Below, piece by piece: positions 45,380-54,191 of a stretch of 64,000 bases of DNA; the stretch's first letter is position 1, and each line of letters begins with the position of its first letter. The notes below the pieces were generated by a model. It was not told the origin of the DNA and ran no database searches. It was given only the letters and a program-made list of their open reading frames with translations. This DNA comes from Chitinispirillales bacterium ANBcel5 (lineage in GTDB: Bacteria; Fibrobacterota; Chitinivibrionia; Chitinivibrionales; Chitinispirillaceae), in assembly GCA_029688955.1 (NCBI GenBank), contig JARUKZ010000008.1, forward strand, positions 95,064 to 159,063, read 5' to 3'. The translations under genes and the position numbers were made by a program.

Positions 45380-46412
45380 CCCAACACTGGATGGTATGGG
45401 TGGTATCTCTTCGGTGGTTCGCACACTGATGAATTCAGATTTAAAAAACAGGTGTAAAATATCGCACTATAGCAGCTACGTCGATAAATCATTTTACCAC
45501 AAACTAATCAGCATCATTACCGGGTATATAAAATTTCCATTTTTTTTGTTGAAAAACAGAGACATTGAGATCGTACACATTCACGGATCTATGAGAATCA
45601 GCTTTTTACGCAAGTCCTATTATATGCTTTTATCCAAATTAGCTCAAAAAACAGTCATCTACCACATGCATAGCTCAATGGTCAATGAGTACTTTGACAG
45701 GAATAATAAATTTAAAGGTGCGATTATTAAAAAATTGATGAATCAATATGATGCGTTTATTGTTTTATCTTCCTACTGGGAACAGGTTGTTAAAAAGTAC
45801 ACCAACTCAACCATTTTTGTTACTCATAATCCTGTCTCTGAAATAAATGCACCCTCTTGTTCCAAAAACTTTAATGATAATAATAATGTGCTTTTTCTGG
45901 GAGAAATTGGCCAAAGAAAGGGTGTCCATGATTTAATCAAGGTTGCAAAAGAGCTAAAAAACAGAAACACCGACGTACATTTTCACATTGGTGGTAACGG
46001 CAATATCGATGTTTATAAAAAACAAGCTGATAAACTCAATGTCAGCGAAACTATAACCTGGTATGGGTGGGTACGGGGAGAAGAGAAAGAACAATTATAC
46101 AGAAACTGTAGTATCTACTTTTTACCCTCCTATTTTGAGGGACTCCCAATGTCAATACTGGAAGCCATGGGCAAAGGGTTTCCTGTAATATCTACCAGGG
46201 TGAGTGCTATACCCGAATCCGTTATACACCAAAGAAACGGATATATCTATTCTCCCGGCGATATCACCGGATTTGCCAACGGTATCGAACACATGCTATC
46301 TAATCCCAAACTCTTGTTTAATATGTCACGGGAATCAGTTAAAATCATCAATGAAAAGTTTAGCATTGAAAAGATCGTGTCGCAACTTTATACAGTATAT
46401 AATAGTGTTTAA
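45357..46412 (+). CDS. glycosyltransferase family 4
   Basis: 351-aa GT-B enzyme. ILFVSPTLDGMGGISSVVRT, IVHIHGSMRISFLRKSYY, TVIYHMHSSMVNEYFDR, FLGEIGQRKGVHDLIKVA, ITWYGWVRGEEKEQLYRN, LPSYFEGLPMSILEAMGKG and ISTRVSAIPE are clear family blocks. Overlaps the ATP-grasp gene by 23 bp. Locus 2 assembly enzyme; donor unknown. Confidence 0.93.
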   Translation: MKNILFVSPTLDGMGGISSVVRTLMNSDLKNRCKISHYSSYVDKSFYHKLISIITGYIKFPFFLLKNRDIEIVHIHGSMRISFLRKSYYMLLSKLAQKTVIYHMHSSMVNEYFDRNNKFKGAIIKKLMNQYDAFIVLSSYWEQVVKKYTNSTIFVTHNPVSEINAPSCSKNFNDNNNVLFLGEIGQRKGVHDLIKVAKELKNRNTDVHFHIGGNGNIDVYKKQADKLNVSETITWYGWVRGEEKEQLYRNCSIYFLPSYFEGLPMSILEAMGKGFPVISTRVSAIPESVIHQRNGYIYSPGDITGFANGIEHMLSNPKLLFNMSRESVKIINEKFSIEKIVSQLYTVYNSV

Positions 46413-46433
46413 CTTCACCCAAAGTGAGGATAA

Positions 46434-47783
46434 ATGGGTATAGATAAGTTATCCCAAAAGGTTGGTCCGCGATTAGCAACCGTCATTTATTCAATTTGTG
46501 GCACCTATCTTAATATGAGCCGCTATAATAACAGATATAAAAAGATACTCCAAAAATTAACCGCTACCCAAAAGTGGAGTTCTGATGAATTTTCAAAGTA
46601 CCATCTATCGCACCTGAAAAATGTCATTCATGAAGCAGTTAATTATGTTCCCTATTACAAAAGCTGGGCGAAGGAAACCGGTTTTACAGAAAACGATTTT
46701 ACCAGCCTTGAGGACATTACACATTTTCCTATTCTAAAGCAAAAAATTGTAAAAGATAAGCCAGAACTGTTCATTCATGAAAAGCTTAATAAATTCAGAT
46801 ATCGTTGGACGGAGACGGGTGGCACTACCGGAAGAGGGTTAAAACTTCCCATTGAATTACAATGTGATCATGTTACATGGGCCGCGGTTTGGCGCTCCCG
46901 CTATCGTTTGGGGATGAGCAGTAATGATTGGATCGCACAGTTTTTCGGCAGAAATTTTATCGACCCACGGAGGAAAAAAGGGCCTTTCTATTCCACTAAT
47001 TACCCCGGTAAGCAACATTTCTTTAGTTCACACCATATGAGTTCCGAAACAATATATGACTATATAAATTCTATTAACAAACTAAAACCCGCGATCATTA
47101 CCGGCTATCCTTCTGTTCTTGCCCGTCTTGGAAGCTATATGTTGGAGAACGGCAACAAACTTAACTATAGAATAAAAGCAGTATGGCTCAGCTCCGAAAC
47201 GCTCTTCTCTCATCAACTAGAGATAATAAAAACAGCATTTAACTGTCCATGTTATCAGATTTATGGCCACACCGAACAAGCTGCGTCAATCAGCAGTATT
47301 TCTGAAAATGAACTGGCGGTGGATGAAGAGGTGGGATATGTGGAATTTGTGGAAAATGAGTACGGACACCAAAGGATTATTGCTACTGGATTACATAACA
47401 GAGCATTTCCTTTGATCCGTTACGAAACAGGGGATTTTGTAACGAGATGGTACCTTAAATCCGGAAGGAGGGTTGTTGATCGTATAGAGGGTAGAGAAAA
47501 CGATTTTCTTCTTACCAAAAGTAACAATAGAGTAAATACAATAAATCAGATCTTCAAATATGTTAAAAATATCGAATCACTACAGTTTAAGGAAGTACAA
47601 GCAGGCGAATATAAAGTTTCTATAGTTCCTGCCAATTCAGATTACCAGGATGATATCTATACAATACAAAAGGAGATCAGGAAGCTTGCAGACGGAGAGA
47701 TCAGTTTGGATTTTGAATGCGTACAATCGTTACCTGTTACTAAATCTGGTAAATTAAAATTAATAATGAGAGAATATTCATGA
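46434..47783 (+). CDS. CapK/PaaK-like adenylate-forming protein
   Basis: 449-aa member of the phenylacetate-CoA-ligase/CapK group. VNYVPYYKSWAKETGFTEND at the N-terminus, the phosphate-binding loop ETGGTTGRGLKLP, ITGYPSVLARLGSYML, IYGHTEQAA and LIRYETGDFV. CapK proteins are common in capsule and EPS clusters, where they are thought to activate an acyl or amino-acyl group for sugar decoration. GAGG 6 nt before the ATG. The stop overlaps the next start (ATGA). Confidence 0.88.
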   Translation: MGIDKLSQKVGPRLATVIYSICGTYLNMSRYNNRYKKILQKLTATQKWSSDEFSKYHLSHLKNVIHEAVNYVPYYKSWAKETGFTENDFTSLEDITHFPILKQKIVKDKPELFIHEKLNKFRYRWTETGGTTGRGLKLPIELQCDHVTWAAVWRSRYRLGMSSNDWIAQFFGRNFIDPRRKKGPFYSTNYPGKQHFFSSHHMSSETIYDYINSINKLKPAIITGYPSVLARLGSYMLENGNKLNYRIKAVWLSSETLFSHQLEIIKTAFNCPCYQIYGHTEQAASISSISENELAVDEEVGYVEFVENEYGHQRIIATGLHNRAFPLIRYETGDFVTRWYLKSGRRVVDRIEGRENDFLLTKSNNRVNTINQIFKYVKNIESLQFKEVQAGEYKVSIVPANSDYQDDIYTIQKEIRKLADGEISLDFECVQSLPVTKSGKLKLIMREYS

Positions 47784-48961
47784 ATATTGAAAAGGAAACA
47801 ACGAAGCTAATTCAATACTGCGAAAAACAAAGTTATCGTGGCTATGATCCCTATGATGGTCTAAACAGTTCTATAATAAAAGTGCTTACATTGAAGAACA
47901 AGTACCTTCGTATTATAGCCACGCAACTTATCCGCCGTTGCCCTGTAAACATCAGGCCCATTTTGGGTATAAAACGGGGCGAAAACCCAAAAGGGCTCGG
48001 GCTTTTTCTTTGGGGATATACCAAACTGTACCAAAAAGACCCCAAACCCGAATATCGTCATGAAGTCGAGTATCTTTTTTCACGTCTTGAAGCACTCGTT
48101 TCAAAAGGGTATAGCGGCTTTTGCTGGGGCTATAATTTTGACTGGCAATCACGAACCTTTTTTCGCCCCGAAGGGACACCAACAATTGTTAACAGCTCAT
48201 TTATTGGACATGCGCTTATAGACGCTTACGAAACATTTGGAGACCGCAAGTATCTGGATAGGGCGCTTTCTATCCGCCATTTTATCTTGAAGGATTTGCG
48301 TCGGACAATGCACGACTCAAACAGTTTTTGTTTCTCCTATACCCCCGTAGATACTGCAGTTGTGCATAATGCCAATCTTTTAGGCGCCGCACTGTTAATA
48401 CGACTGTTTAAGCATTGCCAAGAACCGGAAGTAAAACAAGCAGCTCTTTCGAGTCTTTCATACTCCATGAAGCATCAACGTGAAGATGGCTCATGGTACT
48501 ATGCAGACACACCATCAGAAAAATGGATCGACTCATTCCATACAGGATTTAACCTGCAGGCAATTCGCTACTTTTTAAGCGAAGGCTTTGGGGAGGAGTA
48601 CAGAGAGGGCTATAATCGAGGGGTTAACTACTATGCTGAAAACTTTTTTCTAAATGATGGCACACCCAAATTTTTCCACAACCGAACCTACCCTGTTGAT
48701 TTTCACTCACCTGCTCAGGCTATAGTATTCTTTTCCGGTGAAGGAGAGCAGTACCAGGGGCTTACCAATAGAATTCTAAAGTGGACCATGGATAACCTCT
48801 ACAGTGGGAAGGGGTGGTTTTATTTTAGAAAAAGCCCTGGCTACACCAATAAGATATCCTATATGCGCTGGACACAATCCTGGGCGTTTCATGCGCTTAC
48901 AGAATTTTTGCTAAACCAAAACGCGTGCAAAAACAGCGAAAATGTTGTGATCAACTCCTAA
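47780..48961 (+). CDS. alpha/alpha-toroid protein of unknown function
   Basis: 393-aa soluble protein with repeating helix pairs typical of an (alpha/alpha)6 barrel. Distinct blocks: GFCWGYNFDWQSRTFF followed by PEGTPTIVNSSFIGHALIDA, REDGSWYY and WIDSFHTGFNLQAIRYF, and YMRWTQSWAFHALTEFL. Similar proteins occur in EPS clusters. The fold is shared by glycosidases, lyases and glucuronyl C5-epimerases, and no catalytic residues could be fixed. No signal peptide. Overlaps the CapK-like gene by 4 bp. Confidence 0.7.
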   Translation: MNIEKETTKLIQYCEKQSYRGYDPYDGLNSSIIKVLTLKNKYLRIIATQLIRRCPVNIRPILGIKRGENPKGLGLFLWGYTKLYQKDPKPEYRHEVEYLFSRLEALVSKGYSGFCWGYNFDWQSRTFFRPEGTPTIVNSSFIGHALIDAYETFGDRKYLDRALSIRHFILKDLRRTMHDSNSFCFSYTPVDTAVVHNANLLGAALLIRLFKHCQEPEVKQAALSSLSYSMKHQREDGSWYYADTPSEKWIDSFHTGFNLQAIRYFLSEGFGEEYREGYNRGVNYYAENFFLNDGTPKFFHNRTYPVDFHSPAQAIVFFSGEGEQYQGLTNRILKWTMDNLYSGKGWFYFRKSPGYTNKISYMRWTQSWAFHALTEFLLNQNACKNSENVVINS

Positions 48962-49271
48962 AAACAGGTTTAAAAAAGACGCGATACTAAAAGACTTTAA
49001 CCAAAAATAATCCTATTCCTGGAAGCTGGCACCTTTCTTGGGGCGCTATAATAATAGAGGGTAAAACCAACTTAAATAATAGCTTAAACGAAATTTTGTT
49101 TGTATCAATATCCCAAGATGTTACAATTGAGGCAGATTACCCTTAATGAGGATTTTTAAACTATAGCAAAGACCTAAAAACACAATTACTATAGCCCCAA
49201 AATCCTTGTCGGGTATCATTGAATCATTTTTTTCATTGTAACACCTTAAGTAAGATGGGGATTTTTTTATT
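48962..49271. other. intergenic region before the heparinase-like gene
   Basis: 310 bp, AT-rich. No ORF, repeat match, convincing terminator or promoter box was found. It separates the tightly coupled locus 2 genes from the secreted protein gene. Confidence 0.5.
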
Positions 49272-52001
49272 ATGGTTAGGGCTATACTTCCTTTTTTCTT
49301 TGTAGTTATACTGTGCTACAACTCTTTTAGTATCCAGGTACTAGATGAACGCCCAAGAGTATTTTTAAACAGAAGTACAGTATATAAATTACAGGATGCA
49401 TTATCCAATCCGGAATCGTATCAATACCAGCAGTATCAAAAGATCAAAAACCTTAACCATCCCTGGGTAAAAGCATTAAATTTTCTTGTTTTTAATGATA
49501 CCGCTCAGGGACTGGCTGCTATATCTACCACCCTCACTGAGCTCAAAAACCATAACAGGTACCAGGTATTTCAAACAGCATTTCAGTATGGAGCCAGTGT
49601 TTATGACTGGTGTTATCCATTGTTGTCTGAGAGCCAAAAAGAGGAATTTATTGAGCATTTTATCCGGATAGCTCATATAGTGAGCCCATCCTACCCTGCA
49701 CGAATAGAAGGTACTTATTTTGTTGCAGCCCATTTAGGCTGGCTACAGCTTGGTCAAATACCAATTGGTTTGGCTATTTATGATGAAGACCCAACGATGT
49801 TTGATGCTGCCATAAAAGCGATGAAAAAGGGAATTGCGCCGGTTGCAAATTTCTACCATCAGGCCCATATGCATCACCAGGGTGATTCATATACCGGTGC
49901 ACGATTTTTCCAGGAAATATCAGCCACACAAGCCATCATTGCCGGTACGGGCCAAAATATATTTACAGAAAAACAATCACGCGTTCCGTATCAACTTATC
50001 TATCATTCCAGACCAGACCGCCTCCAGCTCAGAACCGGAGACACCTATAACAGCTTAGGAAGCAGAGATAAATCTCATATGCTATTAACAGCAGGTTTTT
50101 TGTATGATGATCCTGTTTTAGTATCATTTGGAAATGATGATTTCTTTCACTCCATCAGTCCTGTTCAGGAAATGATGAGTATTATACTCTCGGTTAACAG
50201 TTCTGTTGTACCAGAAAAAAATCTCATAGAGAATCTACCAACGGCAAAATACTTTCCTTCACCACAGGGCGAGATAATCTGGAGAAACGATTGGATTTTA
50301 AATAACGATAAAAGTAATTCACCCCTGATCCAGATGCGAATTGGGGAGCATTACTTTGGCAATCACCAAAGAATGGATTTTGGCACCTTCCAGATCTACT
50401 ATAAGGGCTCATTAACCGGTAACAGCGGCTATTTCGGGGCCTATGATGATGACCATTGGCGAAATTATCACAATGAAACGATATCTATGAACGGGTTACT
50501 CATTTATGATCCTGATGAAAGAAGTAGGTGGAGAGGTGGAAGTGTCGTGAGTGGTGGACAGTATGCCAGAGGCACCCCGCGTAATTATGATGAGTTAGTC
50601 CGCAACAAAGCCGGAAGTGTTATCTCCCGGTACATATCCAAGGACTACAGCTATGCCTATATTTCCGGAGATATTACCGAAGGCTACACCGATAAGGTTT
50701 CTGAAGTTACCCGTTCAATGGTAACACTTGAAACGGATAATCCCGACTACCCTGCAGTATTTATGGTCTTCGATAGAGTAGAATCTTCAAACCCGGAGTT
50801 TAAAAAAACGTGGCTACTGCACACGCTTGAGGAGCCGTTAATCGATAATAACCGAACCACTGCCATAAATACCAGGCCCTACTATAATACAAGAGGCGAC
50901 CTTGACCCATCTTTAGGCCACTATAGCGGGAAGTTGGTTTCTGACTGCCTGCTTCCCAGAGATGCCACAATAAGCAAAATTGGAGGACCTGGAAAAGAGT
51001 TTTGGGTAGAACAGGCAAATCGTAATATCTACCCCGAGCCTCATTCAGTTCGCCATTATGGCAGAGACTCAATTATTGCATCATTTGAAGCCGGAGCCTG
51101 GCGTGTAGAAGCCTCTCCCTCACAGCCCGCAAAAAGAGATCATTTTCTTCACGCAATGGCAGTGATGGAGAACCCCACAGAACTAATAGAACGATCAAAG
51201 CTGCTGGAAACAGAGCAGATGTATGGCGCTCAATTACTGGGAAAAGCGGTGTTTTTCAGTAAGGAAAAAGCACTCCAGAAAGATTTTACCTTTAATTTCG
51301 GTGAAACAACGGTCGACCTTTTACTCACCGATCTTAAACCCGGGCCATGGGTTATCAATCATGGTAGTACCACCACACAAATCGATGTTTCTGATACTGC
51401 AAACGTTGCGTTTATCGAAAAAGTTACCGGTACTATTGATGCCGTACATGGATCCTCTGCTCCTTCAATGCCAGATCTTGGTGATGGAGATGGTGATGGA
51501 GATGGTGATGGAGATGGTGATGGAGATGGTGGTGACACAGATGGTGGTGACACAGATGGTGGTGACACAGATGGTGGTGACACAGATGGTGGTGACACAG
51601 ATGAGGGTGATACAGATGAGGGTGATGATGATAAGGGTGATGCTGTATCAGCCAACAGCAACCTAGGCGCAACAGCTAATTATCCTAAATATCTTGCCTT
51701 TGGGATTTCCAATGCCTCACTGGTTCACCCCGGACAACGTATAGGTATACCCTACTTTGTTCCAATGCACAATTCTGATAATTCAGTGAATGAAGGTCGT
51801 CTTCAGCACGTACGAATGGATGTAGTAGATCTGCGTGGCCAGGTAGTAGCAACCATTGTAGAAGGTAGAAAAGGCCCCGGGTCATACATCGCTCAATGGG
51901 ATGGTACACTTGCCAACGGAAGACCTTTAAGCAGTGGTGTATACATTGTCACTTTAAAAACACAAGATTCCAGAGCAACTATGAGATTAGTACGTCCCTG
52001 A
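49272..52001 (+). CDS. secreted heparinase II/III-like protein with C-terminal sorting domain
   Basis: 909 aa with signal peptide (ILPFFFVVILCYNSFS). An N-terminal alpha-helical toroid runs to about 330 (FQYGASVYDWCYPLL, HQGDSYTGARFFQEIS), then the beta-sandwich domain typical of heparinase II/III and alginate lyases, with GNHQRMDFGTFQIYYKGSL, GYFGAYDDDHWRNYHNE and VFMVFDRVES. An acidic Gly-Asp-rich linker at about 736-785 leads to the FlgD-like C-terminal domain (DVVDLRGQVVATI, GRPLSSGVYIVTLKT) ending MRLVRP. Probably cleaves or edits a uronic-acid-containing polysaccharide outside the cell, plausibly the locus 2 product. Export by a type IX-like system is inferred from the tail. Confidence 0.87.
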   Translation: MVRAILPFFFVVILCYNSFSIQVLDERPRVFLNRSTVYKLQDALSNPESYQYQQYQKIKNLNHPWVKALNFLVFNDTAQGLAAISTTLTELKNHNRYQVFQTAFQYGASVYDWCYPLLSESQKEEFIEHFIRIAHIVSPSYPARIEGTYFVAAHLGWLQLGQIPIGLAIYDEDPTMFDAAIKAMKKGIAPVANFYHQAHMHHQGDSYTGARFFQEISATQAIIAGTGQNIFTEKQSRVPYQLIYHSRPDRLQLRTGDTYNSLGSRDKSHMLLTAGFLYDDPVLVSFGNDDFFHSISPVQEMMSIILSVNSSVVPEKNLIENLPTAKYFPSPQGEIIWRNDWILNNDKSNSPLIQMRIGEHYFGNHQRMDFGTFQIYYKGSLTGNSGYFGAYDDDHWRNYHNETISMNGLLIYDPDERSRWRGGSVVSGGQYARGTPRNYDELVRNKAGSVISRYISKDYSYAYISGDITEGYTDKVSEVTRSMVTLETDNPDYPAVFMVFDRVESSNPEFKKTWLLHTLEEPLIDNNRTTAINTRPYYNTRGDLDPSLGHYSGKLVSDCLLPRDATISKIGGPGKEFWVEQANRNIYPEPHSVRHYGRDSIIASFEAGAWRVEASPSQPAKRDHFLHAMAVMENPTELIERSKLLETEQMYGAQLLGKAVFFSKEKALQKDFTFNFGETTVDLLLTDLKPGPWVINHGSTTTQIDVSDTANVAFIEKVTGTIDAVHGSSAPSMPDLGDGDGDGDGDGDGDGDGGDTDGGDTDGGDTDGGDTDGGDTDEGDTDEGDDDKGDAVSANSNLGATANYPKYLAFGISNASLVHPGQRIGIPYFVPMHNSDNSVNEGRLQHVRMDVVDLRGQVVATIVEGRKGPGSYIAQWDGTLANGRPLSSGVYIVTLKTQDSRATMRLVRP
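51480..51623 (+). repeat. coding microsatellite in the linker
   Basis: Four ggtgatggagat 12-mers followed by about five ggtggtgacacagat 15-mers and two worn copies, all in frame, encoding alternating GD and GGDTD units. Periods of 12 and 15 keep the frame, so copy number can change without breaking the protein. Confidence 0.9.
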
Positions 52002-52032
52002 TGGTTACCAACTAACCGACCGTTTATTTTGC

Positions 52033-53259
52033 TCAAACTGCTTTGAATTTGGATTCTTCTTCAAATTCAAAGCAGACCTCTTCTGTTTGCAAGTGCTCAG
52101 ATACTATACAGTTCACTATCCTTTTAGCAGTATTTCCATCCCACAGTTTTGGTCTTTTGGGTTTACGATCCTGAGCGATACACCTGAGAAACTCTCTTCG
52201 TATGTTACTCACCGAATTTCCAACCAGAACACTGGCCCCACCATGTTCTTTGAGAGTAATAGGGCGTTCAGTGTTCCAACGCATTGTCAGACATGGTGTT
52301 CCCAATACACAACACTCTTCCTGTAGCCCTCCGCTGTCGGTGAGCATTATATCAGCACTCATATTGAGTTTGAGCATCTGCAAATAACCAAGCGGTTCGG
52401 TCAGAAGCAACTTTGGATTTTTCAGAATGTCCTCTAAAAGGCCGATTTTAGCAATGATGTTTTTTGTGCGTGGATGTATAGGCCAGATTAAATCTAGTTT
52501 GCTTGTGGCTTCTTCTGCAAGAAATGTTACAATTTCCCTAAGTACTTTGGGGTTGTCAACATTTGAAGGCCGGTGCATAGTAACGAGTCCAAACTGAGAG
52601 CCATTCATTACACTCTCCGGAATCTGCTGCTCAGCCAACATGCTGCTCTTGACAACAGACTCTGTAGAAAGCTTTTTTGCTTCAGTGATATTTGTCTCAA
52701 GAGTATCGATCATTATATTGCCTACCAGCTTTATTTTCCTCTCATCAACACCCTCGTCTTGAAGGTTGTTACTGGAGATTGAATCTGGTGTAAGCAAAAG
52801 ATCTGATAGTCTGTCGGTTACAAGACGATTTATCTCTTCAGGCATAGCAATGTCATAGGAACGCAAACCAGCTTCTATATGTGCAAGTCTTATACCCTCT
52901 TTTTTTGTGGTGATAGAGCAGGCACATGTTGCATTTACATCACCAACAACCACAACCCAGTGTGGCTTTAAGTTTTTTAGTACTTTTTCAAAGGCTATCA
53001 TGGTGTTACCAACCTGCTCAGCATGAGTACCGGAACCGATTTCAAGATTCACATCCGGCTGATCGATCTGCAGTTCCTTAAAAAAGGATCCTGACATCTT
53101 TTCATCATAATGCTGCCCGGTGTGTACAAGCGTATGGTCTATATATATATCTGAACTTTTGCTATTAAACTCTTCTATGGCCTTGATAAAGGGGGCGATT
53201 TTCATGAAGTTAGGCCGTGCTCCAACCACTGAGATAATTTTAATGCTGTTTATTATCAT
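52033..53259 (-). CDS. wecB: UDP-N-acetylglucosamine 2-epimerase (non-hydrolysing)
   Basis: Converts UDP-GlcNAc to UDP-ManNAc. SVVGARPNFMKIAPFIKAI, HTGQHYDEKMSG, VVVGDVNATCACSI, HIEAGLRSYDIAMPEEINR, TMHRPSNVDN, IWPIHPRTK, LTDSGGLQEECCVLG and MRWNTERPITL are all family blocks. 408 aa is slightly longer than usual (about 375) owing to an acidic Glu-rich tail. Last gene of the minus-strand arm of locus 2, 18 bp after a WecG-type gene that could use a ManNAc-type sugar. Convergent with the heparinase-like gene, 31 bp apart. Confidence 0.95.
   Translation of the reverse strand: MIINSIKIISVVGARPNFMKIAPFIKAIEEFNSKSSDIYIDHTLVHTGQHYDEKMSGSFFKELQIDQPDVNLEIGSGTHAEQVGNTMIAFEKVLKNLKPHWVVVVGDVNATCACSITTKKEGIRLAHIEAGLRSYDIAMPEEINRLVTDRLSDLLLTPDSISSNNLQDEGVDERKIKLVGNIMIDTLETNITEAKKLSTESVVKSSMLAEQQIPESVMNGSQFGLVTMHRPSNVDNPKVLREIVTFLAEEATSKLDLIWPIHPRTKNIIAKIGLLEDILKNPKLLLTEPLGYLQMLKLNMSADIMLTDSGGLQEECCVLGTPCLTMRWNTERPITLKEHGGASVLVGNSVSNIRREFLRCIAQDRKPKRPKLWDGNTAKRIVNCIVSEHLQTEEVCFEFEEESKFKAV
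52038..52075. terminator. 14-bp perfect inverted repeat at the convergent gene ends
   Basis: CTGCTTTGAATTTG and CAAATTCAAAGCAG with a 10-nt loop, inside the last codons of wecB and just past the heparinase-like gene. It could act in both directions, but neither side has a solid T-run. Confidence 0.4.
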
Positions 53260-53277
53260 AAATATTTCCCGGAAACG

Positions 53278-54042
53278 TTAAGAGTAGTTGATCTGTGTTT
53301 TTATGGTTTTACTTATAAGAACGTGTTTTGCTGTCAGATAGATAAAATAGGTGTTAGTTATCAGGTACCGTTTAAACATTCTTCTGGGCTCTTTGTACAC
53401 ACGGTACAACCACTCAAGCCCACTTATTTGCATCCATTTTGGTGCTCTTGATACAACGCCCGCAAGTACATCAAAGCTTCCCCCCACACCCTGTATAACA
53501 GGTGTATTCAATAGATGCCGGTTATCATAGGTCCACTGTTCCTTTTTAGGGCTGCCAAAACCTAAAAACAATATATCAGCATCGGAATTGTTAATTTCTT
53601 CTACAACGGAAACATTTTGCTCCTCTGCAAAATATCCATTTCTGTAACCTGCTATCCTAAGTTTTGGGTATTCCTTTTTGATATTTTTACACATCAACGA
53701 TAAGTTTTTTTCTGTAGAGCCAAGAAAGTAAACTGTTTTCCCGTTTTTTTCGGCTCGTTTAAGAAGCAGTTGAAACAGGTCTATCCCAGCAATGCGCTCT
53801 GGCAGATTTCTACCCAGTAGTTTTGAAGCCCAGACAACCGGGACACCGTCTGGCAAAACAAAATCAAAACTGTTCATTACCTTTAAAATCTTGGGGTTTT
53901 TATTGATTTCATAGGCTTTGAGCGCATTTACAAAGAAAATACTACTCTTTTGTTTATTATTTATACGTTCAAATACCGTATCGATTAAAACATCTGTTCT
54001 GATACTATCCACATGAAAATTAAGTAGTGAAACCCTGCCCAT
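53278..54042 (-). CDS. WecG/TagA/CpsF-family glycosyltransferase (locus 2)
   Basis: 254-aa GT26 enzyme: SIFFVNALKAYEINKNPKIL, FVLPDGVPVVWASKLLG, VYFLGSTEKNLSLMCKN, ILFLGFGSPKKEQW, GVGGSFDVLAGVVSRAPKWM, GLEWLYRVYKEPRR. GAGGGG about 8 nt before the ATG. Followed by wecB, so UDP-ManNAc is a reasonable donor, by analogy with the WecB-WecG pair of other bacteria. Much diverged from the locus 1 paralog. A 149-bp gap separates it from the Wzc gene. Confidence 0.93.
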   Translation of the reverse strand: MGRVSLLNFHVDSIRTDVLIDTVFERINNKQKSSIFFVNALKAYEINKNPKILKVMNSFDFVLPDGVPVVWASKLLGRNLPERIAGIDLFQLLLKRAEKNGKTVYFLGSTEKNLSLMCKNIKKEYPKLRIAGYRNGYFAEEQNVSVVEEINNSDADILFLGFGSPKKEQWTYDNRHLLNTPVIQGVGGSFDVLAGVVSRAPKWMQISGLEWLYRVYKEPRRMFKRYLITNTYFIYLTAKHVLISKTIKTQINYS

Positions 54043-54191
54043 ATGCTTTGCCCCTCTTAATTAGTTTGTGAATATTCGATGTAAAAACTGTTAGGCTGTT
54101 TTTATAGTAAAATACGTAAATTATCTCCAGCGGTTTATAATTAGTTCAGCATCAGTTCTGTTCATATCACCTCGAATAGTAATTTTCTTTT

